NCBI RefSeq assembly: GCF_916618955.1 | Contig: NZ_OU745390.1 | Location: 2,666,001-2,730,000 of the forward strand | Origin: Pseudomonas sp. Marseille-Q3773 | GTDB taxonomy: Bacteria > Pseudomonadota > Gammaproteobacteria > Pseudomonadales > Pseudomonadaceae | Length of the DNA stretch: 64,000 bases | Reading direction: 5' to 3' | In this document: in pieces, positions 10,192 to 18,463 of the stretch | How positions within the stretch are numbered: position 1 is the stretch's first letter | Layout of the letters: each line of letters opens with the position of its first letter | Made by a program: the position numbers and the translations under genes | The notes under the pieces: generated by a model | Told to the model about the DNA's origin: nothing | Database searches by the model: none | The model's input: only the letters and a program-made list of their open reading frames with translations

Positions 10192-11496
10192 ATGACCGTT
10201 ACCCGCAAAGCCTACCGTGCCGCCATCCTGCACAGCATTGCCGACCCGGCCGAGGTGGGCCTGGAAGCTTCCCATGAGTATTTCGAGGACGGCCTGCTGG
10301 TGGTCGACGATGGCCGCATCCGCGCCGTTGGCCATGCCAGCGAACTGCTGCCGAGCCTGGATGCCGACATCCCGGTCGAGCATTACCAGGACGCGCTGAT
10401 CACCCCAGGCTTCATCGACACCCATATCCACTTCCCGCAGACCGGCATGATCGGCTCCTACGGCGAACAGCTGCTGGACTGGCTGAATACCTACACCTTC
10501 CCTTGCGAAAAGCAGTTTGCCGACAAGGATCACGCCGACCAGGTCGCGAAGATCTTCCTCAAGGAACTGCTGCGCAACGGCACTACCACTGCGCTGGTGT
10601 TCGGCAGCGTGCACCCGCAATCGGTCAACGCCCTGTTCGAAGAGGCCGAGCGCCTCGACCTGCGCCTGATCGCCGGCAAGGTGATGATGGACCGCAACGC
10701 GCCGGACTACCTGACCGATACCGCCGAGTCCGGCTACGCCGAAAGCAAGGCGCTGATCGAGCGCTGGCATGGCAAGGGCCGCCTGCACTATGCCGTCACC
10801 CCGCGTTTCGCCCCGACCAGCACCCCGCAACAGCTGACCCTGGCCGGCCAGTTGCTCAAGGAGCACCCGGGCGTGTACATGCACACGCACCTGTCGGAAA
10901 ACCTCAAGGAAATCGATTGGGTCAAGTCGCTGTTCCCGGAGCAGAAGGGCTACCTCGACGTGTACGACCACTTCGAGCTGCTGGGCGAACGCTCGGTGTT
11001 CGCCCACGGCGTGCACCTGTGCGACGAGGAGTGCCAGCGCCTGGCGGAAACCGGCTCGGCCGTGGCCTTCTGCCCCACCTCCAACCTGTTCCTCGGCAGT
11101 GGCCTGTTCAACCTGCCGCAGGCCGAGCGCTTCAAGGTCAACGTGGGCCTGGGCACCGACGTCGGTGCCGGCACCAGCTTCTCGCTGCTCAACACCCTCA
11201 ACGAAGCGTACAAGGTGATGCAGCTGCAGGGGGCGCGCCTGCACCCGTACAAGTCGCTGTACCTGGCCACCCTCGGCGGCGCCCGGGCGCTGCGCCTGGA
11301 CGACCGCATCGGCAGCCTGCGCCCGGGTAACGATGCCGACTTCGTGGTGCTGGACTACAAGGCCACGCCGCTGCTGGACTACCGGATCCAGCAGTCCAAC
11401 AGCATTGAAGAGACGCTGTTCGTGCTCACTACCCTGGGCGACGATCGCACCGTGCGCGAAACCTACGCCGCTGGGCGTTGCGTGCACCAGCGCTGA
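10192..11496 (+). CDS. guaD: Guanine deaminase
   Basis: Zinc amidohydrolase converting guanine to xanthine and ammonia, feeding XdhAB. The ATG at 10192 (MTVTRKAYRAAILHS) gives 434 residues, the usual GuaD length. An in-frame longer frame reaches back into xdhC but has no support. Metal-binding motifs: FIDTHIHFPQTG (about 78), HTHLSEN (about 227), a His in FAHGVHL, and GLGTDVGAG with the catalytic Asp (about 318). Last gene of the xdhABC-guaD unit, closed by a strong hairpin. Confidence 0.96.
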   Translation: MTVTRKAYRAAILHSIADPAEVGLEASHEYFEDGLLVVDDGRIRAVGHASELLPSLDADIPVEHYQDALITPGFIDTHIHFPQTGMIGSYGEQLLDWLNTYTFPCEKQFADKDHADQVAKIFLKELLRNGTTTALVFGSVHPQSVNALFEEAERLDLRLIAGKVMMDRNAPDYLTDTAESGYAESKALIERWHGKGRLHYAVTPRFAPTSTPQQLTLAGQLLKEHPGVYMHTHLSENLKEIDWVKSLFPEQKGYLDVYDHFELLGERSVFAHGVHLCDEECQRLAETGSAVAFCPTSNLFLGSGLFNLPQAERFKVNVGLGTDVGAGTSFSLLNTLNEAYKVMQLQGARLHPYKSLYLATLGGARALRLDDRIGSLRPGNDADFVVLDYKATPLLDYRIQQSNSIEETLFVLTTLGDDRTVRETYAAGRCVHQR

Positions 11497-11505
11497 TAAT
11501 ACAAA

Positions 11506-11530
11506 GGGGCCGCAAGCGGCCCCTTCGTTC
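11506..11530. terminator. Bidirectional terminator between guaD and gclR
   Basis: GGGGCCGC-AA-GCGGCCCC, a perfect 8-bp GC stem with a 2-nt loop, followed by TTCGTTC on the plus strand and preceded by an A-run for the minus strand. The genes on both sides converge here. Confidence 0.85.
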
Positions 11531-11544
11531 ATTTCGGCAAACGA

Positions 11545-12300
11545 TCAACCCTTGGCGGCTGCCTTGGGCTTTTTCAGCAGGTGCGAAAACACCGCATGCA
11601 GGTCGTCCGAGGCGCTTTCCTCGTCCAGGTTCAGCTTGCTGTCGATGTGGTCCATGTGGTGCATCATCAGGCTCACGGCCTGCTCGGCATCACGCGCCTC
11701 GATGGCATCGATCAGTTGCATGTGCTCGTCATACGAGCAGTGCGAGCGGTTGCCGCTTTCGTACTGGGCAATGATCAGCGAGGTCTGCGACACCAGGCTG
11801 CGCTGGAAGCTGACCAGCGGCGCGTTACCGGCAGCCTCTGCCAGCTTGAGGTGGAACTCGCCGGACAGGCGGATGCCGGCGCCCCGGTCGCCGCGGGAAA
11901 AGCTGTCGCGCTCGTCGCGCACCATCTGCCGCAGTTCGTTGAGCTGCTCTGGCGTGGCGTGCTGCACCGCCAGCTCGGTGATGGCCCGCTCGACCATGCG
12001 CCGCGAGAAGAATACCTGACGGGCTTCTTCCACCGTGGGGCTGGCCACCACGGCGCCACGGTTCGGCCGCAGCAGCACCACGCTTTCGTGGGCCAGGCGC
12101 GACAAGGCACGGCGGATGATGGTGCGGCTGACGCCGAAGATCTCGCCCAGCGCTTCCTCGCTCAACTTGGTGCCCGGAGCCAGACGCTGCTCGAGGATCG
12201 CCTCGAAGATGTGCGCGTAGACGATGTCGTCCTGGGTACCACTGCGGCCGGCCTTGCCGTTGCGCGCAGGTTTCTTCAGAGGTTGCAGCTGTTCGTTCAT
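11545..12300 (-). CDS. gclR: GntR-family (FCD) regulator, GclR-type
   Basis: 251 residues from MNEQLQPLKKPARNGK (ATG ending at 12300); a longer in-frame extension to 12414 runs through the promoter and is unlikely. Winged helix: EEALGEIFGVSRTIIRRALSRLAH (about 60-83). The FCD domain has candidate metal ligands in SGEFHLKLAEAAGN and the YDEHMQLIDAIEARD helix. P. putida KT2440 has a GntR repressor (GclR) in this position that controls the gcl operon; assignment here is by position and family. Two TTGTACACA-type palindromes lie in its promoter region, suggesting autoregulation. The effector is unknown from sequence. Confidence 0.8.
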   Translation of the reverse strand: MNEQLQPLKKPARNGKAGRSGTQDDIVYAHIFEAILEQRLAPGTKLSEEALGEIFGVSRTIIRRALSRLAHESVVLLRPNRGAVVASPTVEEARQVFFSRRMVERAITELAVQHATPEQLNELRQMVRDERDSFSRGDRGAGIRLSGEFHLKLAEAAGNAPLVSFQRSLVSQTSLIIAQYESGNRSHCSYDEHMQLIDAIEARDAEQAVSLMMHHMDHIDSKLNLDEESASDDLHAVFSHLLKKPKAAAKG

Positions 12301-12334
12301 GGGCTCTCGAGGCACGAAGGAAAGTATGGCGCCA

Positions 12335-12343
12335 TTGTACACA
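12335..12343 (-). promoter_or_regulatory. GclR-type operator half-conserved site at gclR
   Basis: TTGTACACA, 35 bp upstream of the gclR start; it matches 9 of the 10 positions of the TTGTACACAA form seen upstream of uraH and hyuP. Position fits autorepression. Confidence 0.45.
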
Positions 12344-12432
12344 GGCTGAGCCGATTCTGCAGGTGGCCTTTTACCTATATAGCCGTTGTACGCCACAGTG
12401 CGCACACAAAACATAAAACATTATTTGCATTC

Positions 12433-12444
12433 TTTGTACACAAA
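12433..12444. promoter_or_regulatory. GclR-type operator in the gclR/permease divergent region
   Basis: TTTGTACACAAA, near-perfect palindrome in the 284-bp divergent region between gclR and the azgA-type permease. One of eight copies of the TTGTAYACAA pattern in intergenic DNA of this window. Confidence 0.6.
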
Positions 12445-12467
12445 AGCATAATCCACCGAGCAACTTC

Positions 12468-12483
12468 TTGACCTGCAAGTCAA
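12468..12483 (+). promoter_or_regulatory. TGACC-N4-AGTCA box upstream of the azgA-type permease
   Basis: TTGACCTGCAAGTCAA, inverted repeat TTGAC-N6-GTCAA, 101 bp before the permease start. Shares the TGACC-N4-AGTCA pattern with sites at 5280 (xdhA) and 21014 (second OmpK). Confidence 0.5.
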
Positions 12484-12584
12484 CAAAAAGCGGTCAGACG
12501 TCTGCCTTCCCTCGCGGGGCCGCCAAGTGCATTGCGCAGGAACCGGGCCCAAGAACAACAAGAAAGACTTGAGGAGTACCTGCT

Positions 12585-13934
12585 GTGGAAAGCCGCAAAT
12601 CCGAAGCCCCTACGCTGGATCTCGCCCCACCGCTCGAAACGAGCTGGCTGGAGCGGATTTTCAAACTCAAGCAACACGGCAGTACCGTCAGGACCGAACT
12701 GATCGCCGGGGTGACCACCTTCATCACCATGGCCTACATCATCTTCGTCAACCCCAACATCATGGCCGACGCCGGCATCGACCACGGCGCCGCCTTCGTC
12801 GCCACCTGCATCGCCGCCGCACTGGGCTGCCTGCTGATGGGCCTGTATGCCAACTGGCCAGTGGGCCTGGCGCCCGGCATGGGCCTCAACGCCTTCTTCA
12901 CCTACACCGTGGTCGGCACCATGGGCTACAACTGGGAAACGGCACTCGGGGCGGTGTTCGTCTCGGGCGTGCTGTTCATGTTCCTGACCTTGTCGAAAGT
13001 GCGCGAATGGTTGCTCAACAGCATCCCGGTCAGCCTGCGCCATGCCATGGGGGCCGGCGTCGGATTGTTTCTCGGGCTGATCGGCCTGAAGACCGCAGGC
13101 ATCATCGTCGACAGCCCCGCCACCCTGATCAAGCTGGGCTCGCTGCACGAGCCAGGGCCGCTGCTGGCGGCGCTGTGCTTCCTGCTGATCGCCATTCTCA
13201 GCTACAAGCGGGTGTTCGGCGCGATCCTGATCAGCATCATCGGTGTCACCCTGGCGGGCTGGGGCCTGGGCCTGGTCAAGTTCGGCGGAGTGATGTCGAT
13301 GCCGCCGAGCCTGGCCCCGACCTGGATGGCCATGGATGTGGCCGGGGTGTTCAACGTCAGCATGATCAGCGTGGTGCTGGCGTTCCTCTTCGTGCACATG
13401 TTCGACACCGCTGGCACCCTGATGGGCGTGGCGCAGCGGGCCAACCTGGTGGCGCCGGACGGGCGCATCGAAAACCTGTCGCGGGCGTTGAAGGCCGACA
13501 GTGCTTCGAGCGTGTTCGGTGCCGTGGTCGGTGTGCCGCCGGTGACCAGTTACGTGGAGAGTGCTGCCGGCGTCGCCGCAGGTGGCCGCACCGGGCTGAC
13601 GGCGGTGGTGGTCGGCGTGCTGTTCATTGCCGCGATGTTCTTTGCGCCATTGGCCGGGATGATTCCCGCCTACGCGACTGCCGGTGCGCTGATCTATGTG
13701 GCGATGCTGATGATGGGCAGCATGGCCCACATTCATTGGGACGAGGCTACCGACAGCATCCCGGCGATCGTCACGGTGATCATGATGCCGCTGACCTTCT
13801 CCGTTGCCGATGGTATCGCCCTGGGCTTCATCAGCTACGTGGCGCTGAAGGCGGGTACCGGCAAGTACAAGGAAATCTCCGCCAGCCTGTGGGTGCTGTG
13901 CGCGATATTCATTGCCAAGTTCGTGTTTCTCTGA
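12585..13934 (+). CDS. NCS2-family purine permease, AzgA/PbuG type
   Basis: 449 residues from a GTG start with GAGGAG 9 bp upstream. A polytopic inner-membrane transporter with about 12-14 hydrophobic segments. It has AzgA-subfamily marks: PGMGLNAFFTYTVV (about 105), FLFVHMFDTAGTLMGVAQRA (about 267) and VPPVTSYVESAAGVAAGGRTGL (about 318). The subfamily imports adenine, guanine or hypoxanthine by proton symport. Placement beside guaD and xdhABC fits uptake of guanine/hypoxanthine for catabolism. Divergent from gclR. Exact substrate is inferred. Confidence 0.9.
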   Translation: MESRKSEAPTLDLAPPLETSWLERIFKLKQHGSTVRTELIAGVTTFITMAYIIFVNPNIMADAGIDHGAAFVATCIAAALGCLLMGLYANWPVGLAPGMGLNAFFTYTVVGTMGYNWETALGAVFVSGVLFMFLTLSKVREWLLNSIPVSLRHAMGAGVGLFLGLIGLKTAGIIVDSPATLIKLGSLHEPGPLLAALCFLLIAILSYKRVFGAILISIIGVTLAGWGLGLVKFGGVMSMPPSLAPTWMAMDVAGVFNVSMISVVLAFLFVHMFDTAGTLMGVAQRANLVAPDGRIENLSRALKADSASSVFGAVVGVPPVTSYVESAAGVAAGGRTGLTAVVVGVLFIAAMFFAPLAGMIPAYATAGALIYVAMLMMGSMAHIHWDEATDSIPAIVTVIMMPLTFSVADGIALGFISYVALKAGTGKYKEISASLWVLCAIFIAKFVFL

Positions 13935-13951
13935 CCCCTGCTGCACCAAAC

Positions 13952-13975
13952 AAGGGCGCTTCGGCGCCCTTTCTT
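13952..13975 (+). terminator. Terminator after the azgA-type permease
   Basis: AAGGGCGC-TTCG-GCGCCCTTT then CTTC: an 8-bp stem with UUCG-type tetraloop and a short T-rich tail, 18 bp after the stop codon. Confidence 0.85.
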
Positions 13976-14005
13976 CATTTGGCCGGCATCAATCTGCTGT
14001 GGCTC

Positions 14006-14121
14006 TTGTAGCGGCCTTTTGTCGCGAAAGGGCTGCGCAGCAGCCCCGGCAATTTGTGCATCTGCGCTGAAACCCTGGGGCTGCTTTGCAGCCCTTTCGC
14101 GACACAAGGCCGCTCCTACAA
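14006..14121. repeat. Second-class REP-like inverted repeat pair
   Basis: Left arm 14006-14047 (TTGTAGCGGCCTTTTGTCGC ... GGGCTGCGCAGCAGCCCC) and right arm 14077-14121 are near-perfect inverse complements, about 42-45 bp each around a 29-bp loop. The core differs from the GGGAGCGGG REPs elsewhere in the window. It lies between the convergent permease and uraH genes. Confidence 0.8.
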
Positions 14122-14174
14122 AGGCCCGCGCTGCCGATCAGATTGCAGTTGGCGGGCCGGCGACAAACAGCAGA

Positions 14175-14207
14175 CGAAAAAAAGCCCGCCAGTGTGAGAG
14201 CGGGCCA
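14175..14207 (-). terminator. Terminator of uraH
   Basis: On the minus strand, GCCCGC-loop-GCGGGC followed by a run of seven T, 31 bp after the uraH stop. Classical rho-independent form. Confidence 0.85.
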
Positions 14208-14237
14208 AGGACCTACGAAGATTCTTCTAGCGACCAA

Positions 14238-14591
14238 CTAGCTTCCACGATAGGTCGAATAGCTGTACGGCGAAATCAGCAGTGGCACGTGGTAGTGCTC
14301 TTGCTGCTGGTCAATGCCAAAACGCAGCACGACAACATCCAGGAACGCCTGGGCCGGCAGCTGCACGCCGCGGGCGCGGTAGTAATCGCCGGCGCTGAAC
14401 TGCAGCTGGTAGACGCCAGTGCGGTAGTCGTCACCCTGCAGCAGCGGCGCGTCGACGCGGCCATCGCTGTTGGTCAGGGCAGTGGTCACCAGCTCCAGCT
14501 GCTGGCCTTCGACACGGTACAGCTCGACCTTGATCGAGCTGCCCGGGCAGCCATGCGCGGCATCCAGTACGTGTGTGGTCAAACGTCCCAT
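14238..14591 (-). CDS. uraH: 5-hydroxyisourate hydrolase
   Basis: Transthyretin-like enzyme that opens 5-hydroxyisourate to OHCU, the step after urate oxidation. The start MGRLTTHVLDAAHG gives 117 residues, the usual size; a longer in-frame version runs through the regulatory region and is rejected. It has the N-terminal His (THVLD), the central Arg/His positions, HYHVPLLISPYSYSTYRGS at the C-terminus, and the diagnostic YRGS end. Transcribed alone, divergently from puuE-uraD-allA-puuD. A sigma-54-type promoter and a GclR-type palindrome lie upstream. Confidence 0.95.
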   Translation of the reverse strand: MGRLTTHVLDAAHGCPGSSIKVELYRVEGQQLELVTTALTNSDGRVDAPLLQGDDYRTGVYQLQFSAGDYYRARGVQLPAQAFLDVVVLRFGIDQQQEHYHVPLLISPYSYSTYRGS

Positions 14592-14697
14592 TGCTTGTCG
14601 CCTCTTGTTCAATCTGTGGGCAAAAAATACACGGCCAGCATCACGGCAAAGGCCGTCGATGCGCGGGAAGGACACCATTAAGACATTTGAACGGTAG

Positions 14698-14709
14698 ATT
14701 GTACACAAT
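14698..14709 (-). promoter_or_regulatory. GclR-type operator upstream of uraH
   Basis: ATTGTACACAAT, near-perfect palindrome 106 bp before the uraH start and about 45 bp downstream of the predicted sigma-54 start site, where a bound repressor would block elongation. Confidence 0.6.
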
Positions 14710-14764
14710 TTTTTGAGCCAATCCGCTGCGCCGGGCGTTTCCTGCCCAGCCTCACCCCTTTGGT

Positions 14765-14781
14765 CGCAAATACACAGCCAA
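14765..14781 (-). promoter_or_regulatory. Sigma-54-type promoter for uraH
   Basis: Minus-strand TTGGCTGTGTATTTGCG: -24 TTGGC and -12 TTGC with exactly 10 bp between the GG and the GC. Nitrogen control of purine use fits. One position of the usual TGGCA is replaced by T. Confidence 0.55.
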
Positions 14782-14914
14782 CTCAGGTTGCGAGCCAACG
14801 TCAACGCCACAAGCTGACCAATCAGGCAGGTTTCTTGCAATGAAATTCCGGGCCGCTTCCAAGCGACAAAAGGGAAGAAATGCGGAAAAACAGGCTTACA
14901 AAAGATTTCAGAAG

Positions 14915-14924
14915 TTGTATACAA
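14915..14924 (+). promoter_or_regulatory. GclR-type operator over the puuE -10 region
   Basis: TTGTATACAA, a perfect 10-bp palindrome 75 bp upstream of puuE. A possible -35 TTACAA (14896-14901) and -10 TATACA (14918-14923) with a 16-bp spacer place the operator directly over the -10, a repressor arrangement. Confidence 0.65.
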
Positions 14925-14999
14925 TCAGCCCATCCGGTGGTGCGACATCCCGACGCGGTCCGCCCACCCCCGCACAAACGCACAAGAAGGAAGACTGCA

Positions 15000-15926
15000 G
15001 TGAGCGCTGACTATCCTCGCGACCTGATCGGTTACGGCAACAACCCTCCTCACCCGCAATGGCCGGGCAACGCTCGCATCGCGCTGTCTTTCGTCCTCAA
15101 TTATGAAGAAGGCGGCGAACGCAACATTCTGCACGGGGACAAGGAATCCGAAGCGTTCCTCTCCGAAATGGTCGCTGCCCAGCCACTGCAGGGCGTGCGC
15201 AACATGAGCATGGAATCGCTCTACGAATACGGCAGCCGCGCCGGCGTGTGGCGCCTGCTGAAACTGTTCAAGGACAGCGGCGTACCGCTGACCATCTTCG
15301 CCGTGGCCATGGCCGCCCAGCGCCACCCCGACGTGATCCGCGCCATGGTCGAAGCCGGCCATGAGATCTGCAGCCACGGCTACCGCTGGATCGACTATCA
15401 GTACATGGACGAGGCCCAGGAGCGCGAGCACATGCTCGAAGCCATCCGCATCCTCACCGAAATCACCGGTGAACGCCCGCTGGGCTGGTACACCGGCCGC
15501 ACCGGCCCGAATACCCGCCGCCTGGTGATGGAGGAAGGTGGCTTCCTCTACGACAGCGACACCTATGACGACGACCTGCCCTACTGGGAGCCGAACAACC
15601 CCACCGGCAAGCCGCATCTGGTGATCCCCTACACCCTCGACACCAACGACATGCGCTTCACCCAGGTACAAGGCTTCAACTGCGGCGAACAGTTCTTCCA
15701 GTACCTCAAGGACGCCTTCGATGTGCTGTACGCCGAGGGCGCCGAAGCACCGAAGATGCTGTCGATCGGCCTGCATTGCCGCCTGGTCGGGCGCCCGGCG
15801 CGCCTGGCCGCGCTGAAGCGCTTCGTCGACTATGCCAAAAGCCATGACCAGGTCTGGTTCGCCCGTCGCGTGGACATCGCCCGCCACTGGCACACCACCC
15901 ACCCGTACAAGAAAGAGAATGCCTGA
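15000..15926 (+). CDS. puuE: Allantoinase, PuuE (polysaccharide-deacetylase fold)
   Basis: Hydrolyses allantoin to allantoate; a cofactor-independent family unrelated to AllB. GTG start at 15000 (AGGAAG 6 bp upstream) gives 308 residues, the family length. The upstream in-frame extension to 14880 crosses the operator and promoter and is rejected. Visible motifs: FVLNYEEGGERNIL (about 27-40), EICSHGYRWIDY (about 122) and IGLHCRLVGRPARLAAL (about 258). It overlaps uraD by one base (TGATG), so the two are translationally coupled. First gene of puuE-uraD-allA-puuD. Confidence 0.95.
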   Translation: MSADYPRDLIGYGNNPPHPQWPGNARIALSFVLNYEEGGERNILHGDKESEAFLSEMVAAQPLQGVRNMSMESLYEYGSRAGVWRLLKLFKDSGVPLTIFAVAMAAQRHPDVIRAMVEAGHEICSHGYRWIDYQYMDEAQEREHMLEAIRILTEITGERPLGWYTGRTGPNTRRLVMEEGGFLYDSDTYDDDLPYWEPNNPTGKPHLVIPYTLDTNDMRFTQVQGFNCGEQFFQYLKDAFDVLYAEGAEAPKMLSIGLHCRLVGRPARLAALKRFVDYAKSHDQVWFARRVDIARHWHTTHPYKKENA

Positions 15927-16441
15927 TGACCGCCTTCAAGACCCTCAAGCCATCCGCCCTGGACCGTAAAGCCTTCGTCAAGGCCTTCGCCGACATCTAC
16001 GAGCATTCGCCCTGGGTTGCGGAAAAGGCCTACGACCTGGGCCAGCTGGCTGAACTGGACGAGATCGAGGCGCTGCACCAGCGCATGAGCGACATCCTGC
16101 TCAGCGCCAGCCACGCCGACCAGCTGGCGCTGATCAACGCGCACCCGGACCTGGCCGGCAAGGCGGCCATCCAGGGCGAGCTGACCGAGTCGAGCACCAA
16201 CGAGCAGGCCGGTGCCGGTATCCACCAGTGCACCGCAGAAGAATTCGCCCGTTTCACCGAGCTGAACGATGCCTACAAGGCCAAATTCCAGTTCCCGTTC
16301 ATCATGGCGGTAAAAGGCAGCAACCGGCACCAGATCCTCGCCGCTTTCGAAAAGCGCATCCACAACGACGCCGATGCCGAATTCAAGGAAGCCCTGGCGC
16401 AGATCAACCTGATCGCCCTGTTCCGCCTGCTGCAGCTGTAA
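15926..16441 (+). CDS. uraD: OHCU decarboxylase
   Basis: Converts OHCU to S-allantoin, after UraH and before PuuE. 171 residues, all-helical family. HPDLAGKA (about 72-79) supplies the catalytic His; ESTNEQAGAG and KFPFIMAVKG-type (FQFPFIMAVKGSNRHQIL, about 121-138) are the conserved substrate-binding blocks. The start overlaps the puuE stop. The next gene, allA, follows after only 57 bp; in P. aeruginosa an allantoicase gene occupies the equivalent position. Confidence 0.95.
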   Translation: MTAFKTLKPSALDRKAFVKAFADIYEHSPWVAEKAYDLGQLAELDEIEALHQRMSDILLSASHADQLALINAHPDLAGKAAIQGELTESSTNEQAGAGIHQCTAEEFARFTELNDAYKAKFQFPFIMAVKGSNRHQILAAFEKRIHNDADAEFKEALAQINLIALFRLLQL

Positions 16442-16498
16442 GCGGCGCGGCAACGCTTGAACCTGAACCAGAACAACGAACATAGAAGAGATATCCGC

Positions 16499-17002
16499 AT
16501 GCGCACCCTGATGATCGAGCCCCTGAGCAAAGAAGCCTTCGCCCCCTTCGGAGACGTGATCGAAACCGATGGCAGCGACCACTTCATGATCAACAACGGC
16601 TCGACCATGCGCTTCCACAAGCTCGCCACGGTAGAAACCGCCGAGCCTGAAGACAAGGCGATCATCAGCATCTTCCGCGCCGACGCGCTGGACATGCCGC
16701 TGACCGTGCGCATGCTGGAACGCCATCCGCTGGGCAGCCAGGCTTTCATCCCGCTGCTCGGCAACCCCTTTCTGATCGTGGTCGCGCCGGTTGGCGATGC
16801 ACCTGTATCAGGCTTGGTCCGGGCCTTCCGCAGTAATGGCAGGCAGGGCGTTAATTACCATCGCGGCGTCTGGCACCACCCGGTGCTGACGATCGAAAAG
16901 CGGGATGACTTCCTGGTGGTTGATCGCAGCGGTTCTGGCAACAACTGCGACGAGCATTACTTCACCGAGGAACAGATGCTGATCCTCAATCCCCACCAAT
17001 AA
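16499..17002 (+). CDS. allA: Ureidoglycolate lyase
   Basis: Splits ureidoglycolate into glyoxylate and urea; glyoxylate then enters the gcl pathway and urea can leave or enter through the nearby urea channel. ATG at 16499 (MRTLMIEPLSKEAFAPFGDV) gives 167 residues, matching the family. Cupin motifs include RGVWHHPVL (about 122) and the conserved VDRSGSGNNCDE block near the C-terminus. No allantoicase lies between uraD and allA, so its substrate must come from elsewhere in the genome or be limiting. Confidence 0.94.
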   Translation: MRTLMIEPLSKEAFAPFGDVIETDGSDHFMINNGSTMRFHKLATVETAEPEDKAIISIFRADALDMPLTVRMLERHPLGSQAFIPLLGNPFLIVVAPVGDAPVSGLVRAFRSNGRQGVNYHRGVWHHPVLTIEKRDDFLVVDRSGSGNNCDEHYFTEEQMLILNPHQ

Positions 17003-17061
17003 GAAAAGGTCGGTCATGCAACGGCCCAGCCTGAGCGGGTGACCGGCAAGAGGTACATACT

Positions 17062-18390
17062 GTGGAAGCACACCTTCACGAATGGCTGAACCTGAGCATT
17101 CGCTGGGTTCACATGATCACCGGCGTAGCCTGGATCGGTGCATCGTTCTACTTCGTCTGGCTGGAGAACCACCTGAACCGAAGCAACCCGCGCGATGGGT
17201 TGTCGGGTGATCTCTGGGCAATTCACGGCGGTGGTATCTACCACCTGGAGAAATACAAGCTCGCACCACCGAAAATGCCCGAGAACCTGCACTGGTTCAA
17301 ATGGGAAGCCTACTTCACCTGGATGTCCGGTATCGCCCTGCTGTGCGTGGTGTTCTACTGGAACCCGACGCTGTACCTGCTGGCCCCTGGCAGCACCTTG
17401 AGCGGTGCCGAAGGCGTGGCCATCGGTATCGGCTCGCTGATCGCCGGCTGGTTCATCTACGACTTCCTGTGCGACTCGCCCCTGGGCAAGAAGCCAGCGC
17501 TGCTCGGTGCCGTGCTGTTCGTGCTGATCATCGCCGCCTGCTGGGGCTTCAGCCTGGTGTTCAGCGGCCGTGGTGCATACCTGCACACTGGCGCGATCAT
17601 CGGCACCATCATGGTCGGCAACGTGTTCCGCATCATCATGCCGGCCCAGCGCCAGCTGGTGGCGGCGATCGAGAACAACCAGACGCCCGACCCGGTACTG
17701 CCGGCCAAGGGCCTGCTGCGCTCGCGCCACAACAACTACTTCACCCTGCCGGTGCTGTTCATCATGATCAGCAACCACTTCCCGAGCACCTACGGTAGCC
17801 AGTACAACTGGCTGATCCTGGCCGGTATTGCAGTAGCCGCGGTACTCATCCGCCACTACTTCAACACCCGCCATGACAGCAACAAGTACGCCTGGACCCT
17901 GCCGGTCGGCGCCCTGGCGATGATCTGCCTGGCCTACGTGACCGGCCCCAAGCCGATGCCCACCAGCCCTGAGCAGGCCGCAGCGAAGGTCGAGTACCAG
18001 CCGCTGCCGGCGACCGCTGTCGGTGGCAAGACCGCTGCCGAGCAACGCGCCGAGGACGCCGCCAAGGCTGCCGCAGCGCCTGCCGCGCCCGCCGAAGCCC
18101 CAGCCCAGGCCACGGCCCAGGCAGGCGGCGAGAGCTTCGACAAGATTCACAATGTCATCCAGGAACGCTGCACCGTGTGTCACTCGTCCAAGCCGACCAG
18201 CCCACTGTTCAGCAGCGCGCCTGCCGGTGTGATGTTCGACACCCCGCAGCAGATCCAGGCCCAGGCCGCGCGCATCCAGGCGCAAGCGGTCGCCAGCCAG
18301 ATCATGCCGCTGGGCAACATCACCCAGATGACCACCGAAGAGCGCAAGCTGGTCGGTGACTGGATCGCCAAAGGCGCGCCGGTCAACTGA
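17062..18390 (+). CDS. puuD: Membrane urate hydroxylase PuuD with cytochrome c domain
   Basis: Oxidises urate to 5-hydroxyisourate using the respiratory chain rather than releasing peroxide. 442 residues from a GTG start. The N-terminal ~300 residues hold about eight membrane helices (DUF989 type; WVHMITGVAWIGASFYFVWL at 14-33). An Ala/Pro-rich linker (about 320-350) leads to a C-terminal cytochrome c domain with haem motif CTVCH at 370-374 and a candidate axial Met415 in IMPLGN. Maturation of this haem would need the ccm operon further along the window. Last gene of the puuE unit. Confidence 0.95.
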   Translation: MEAHLHEWLNLSIRWVHMITGVAWIGASFYFVWLENHLNRSNPRDGLSGDLWAIHGGGIYHLEKYKLAPPKMPENLHWFKWEAYFTWMSGIALLCVVFYWNPTLYLLAPGSTLSGAEGVAIGIGSLIAGWFIYDFLCDSPLGKKPALLGAVLFVLIIAACWGFSLVFSGRGAYLHTGAIIGTIMVGNVFRIIMPAQRQLVAAIENNQTPDPVLPAKGLLRSRHNNYFTLPVLFIMISNHFPSTYGSQYNWLILAGIAVAAVLIRHYFNTRHDSNKYAWTLPVGALAMICLAYVTGPKPMPTSPEQAAAKVEYQPLPATAVGGKTAAEQRAEDAAKAAAAPAAPAEAPAQATAQAGGESFDKIHNVIQERCTVCHSSKPTSPLFSSAPAGVMFDTPQQIQAQAARIQAQAVASQIMPLGNITQMTTEERKLVGDWIAKGAPVN

Positions 18391-18415
18391 AACACCTGTC
18401 GGGGCAACAGCGCTT

Positions 18416-18463
18416 CCTGTGGGAGCGGGTTTACCCGCGAAGAGGCCGGCACGCCCGGCCTCG
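18416..18463. repeat. Single REP element after puuD
   Basis: CCTGTGGGAGCGGGTTTACC then CGCGAAGAGGCCGG, followed by a small hairpin GGCCGGCACGCCCGGCC. Sits 26 bp after the puuD stop. Confidence 0.75.

Noticed and set aside
12491..12505. Sigma-54 promoter for the azgA-type permease (CGGTCAGACGTCTGC)
   Set aside because: GG-N10-GC spacing fits but the TGGCA and TTGC boxes are both weak.
14592..14924. N-terminal extension of uraH to 228 residues
   Set aside because: It would place both GclR-type operators and the sigma-54 promoter inside the coding sequence; the 117-residue form matches the family.
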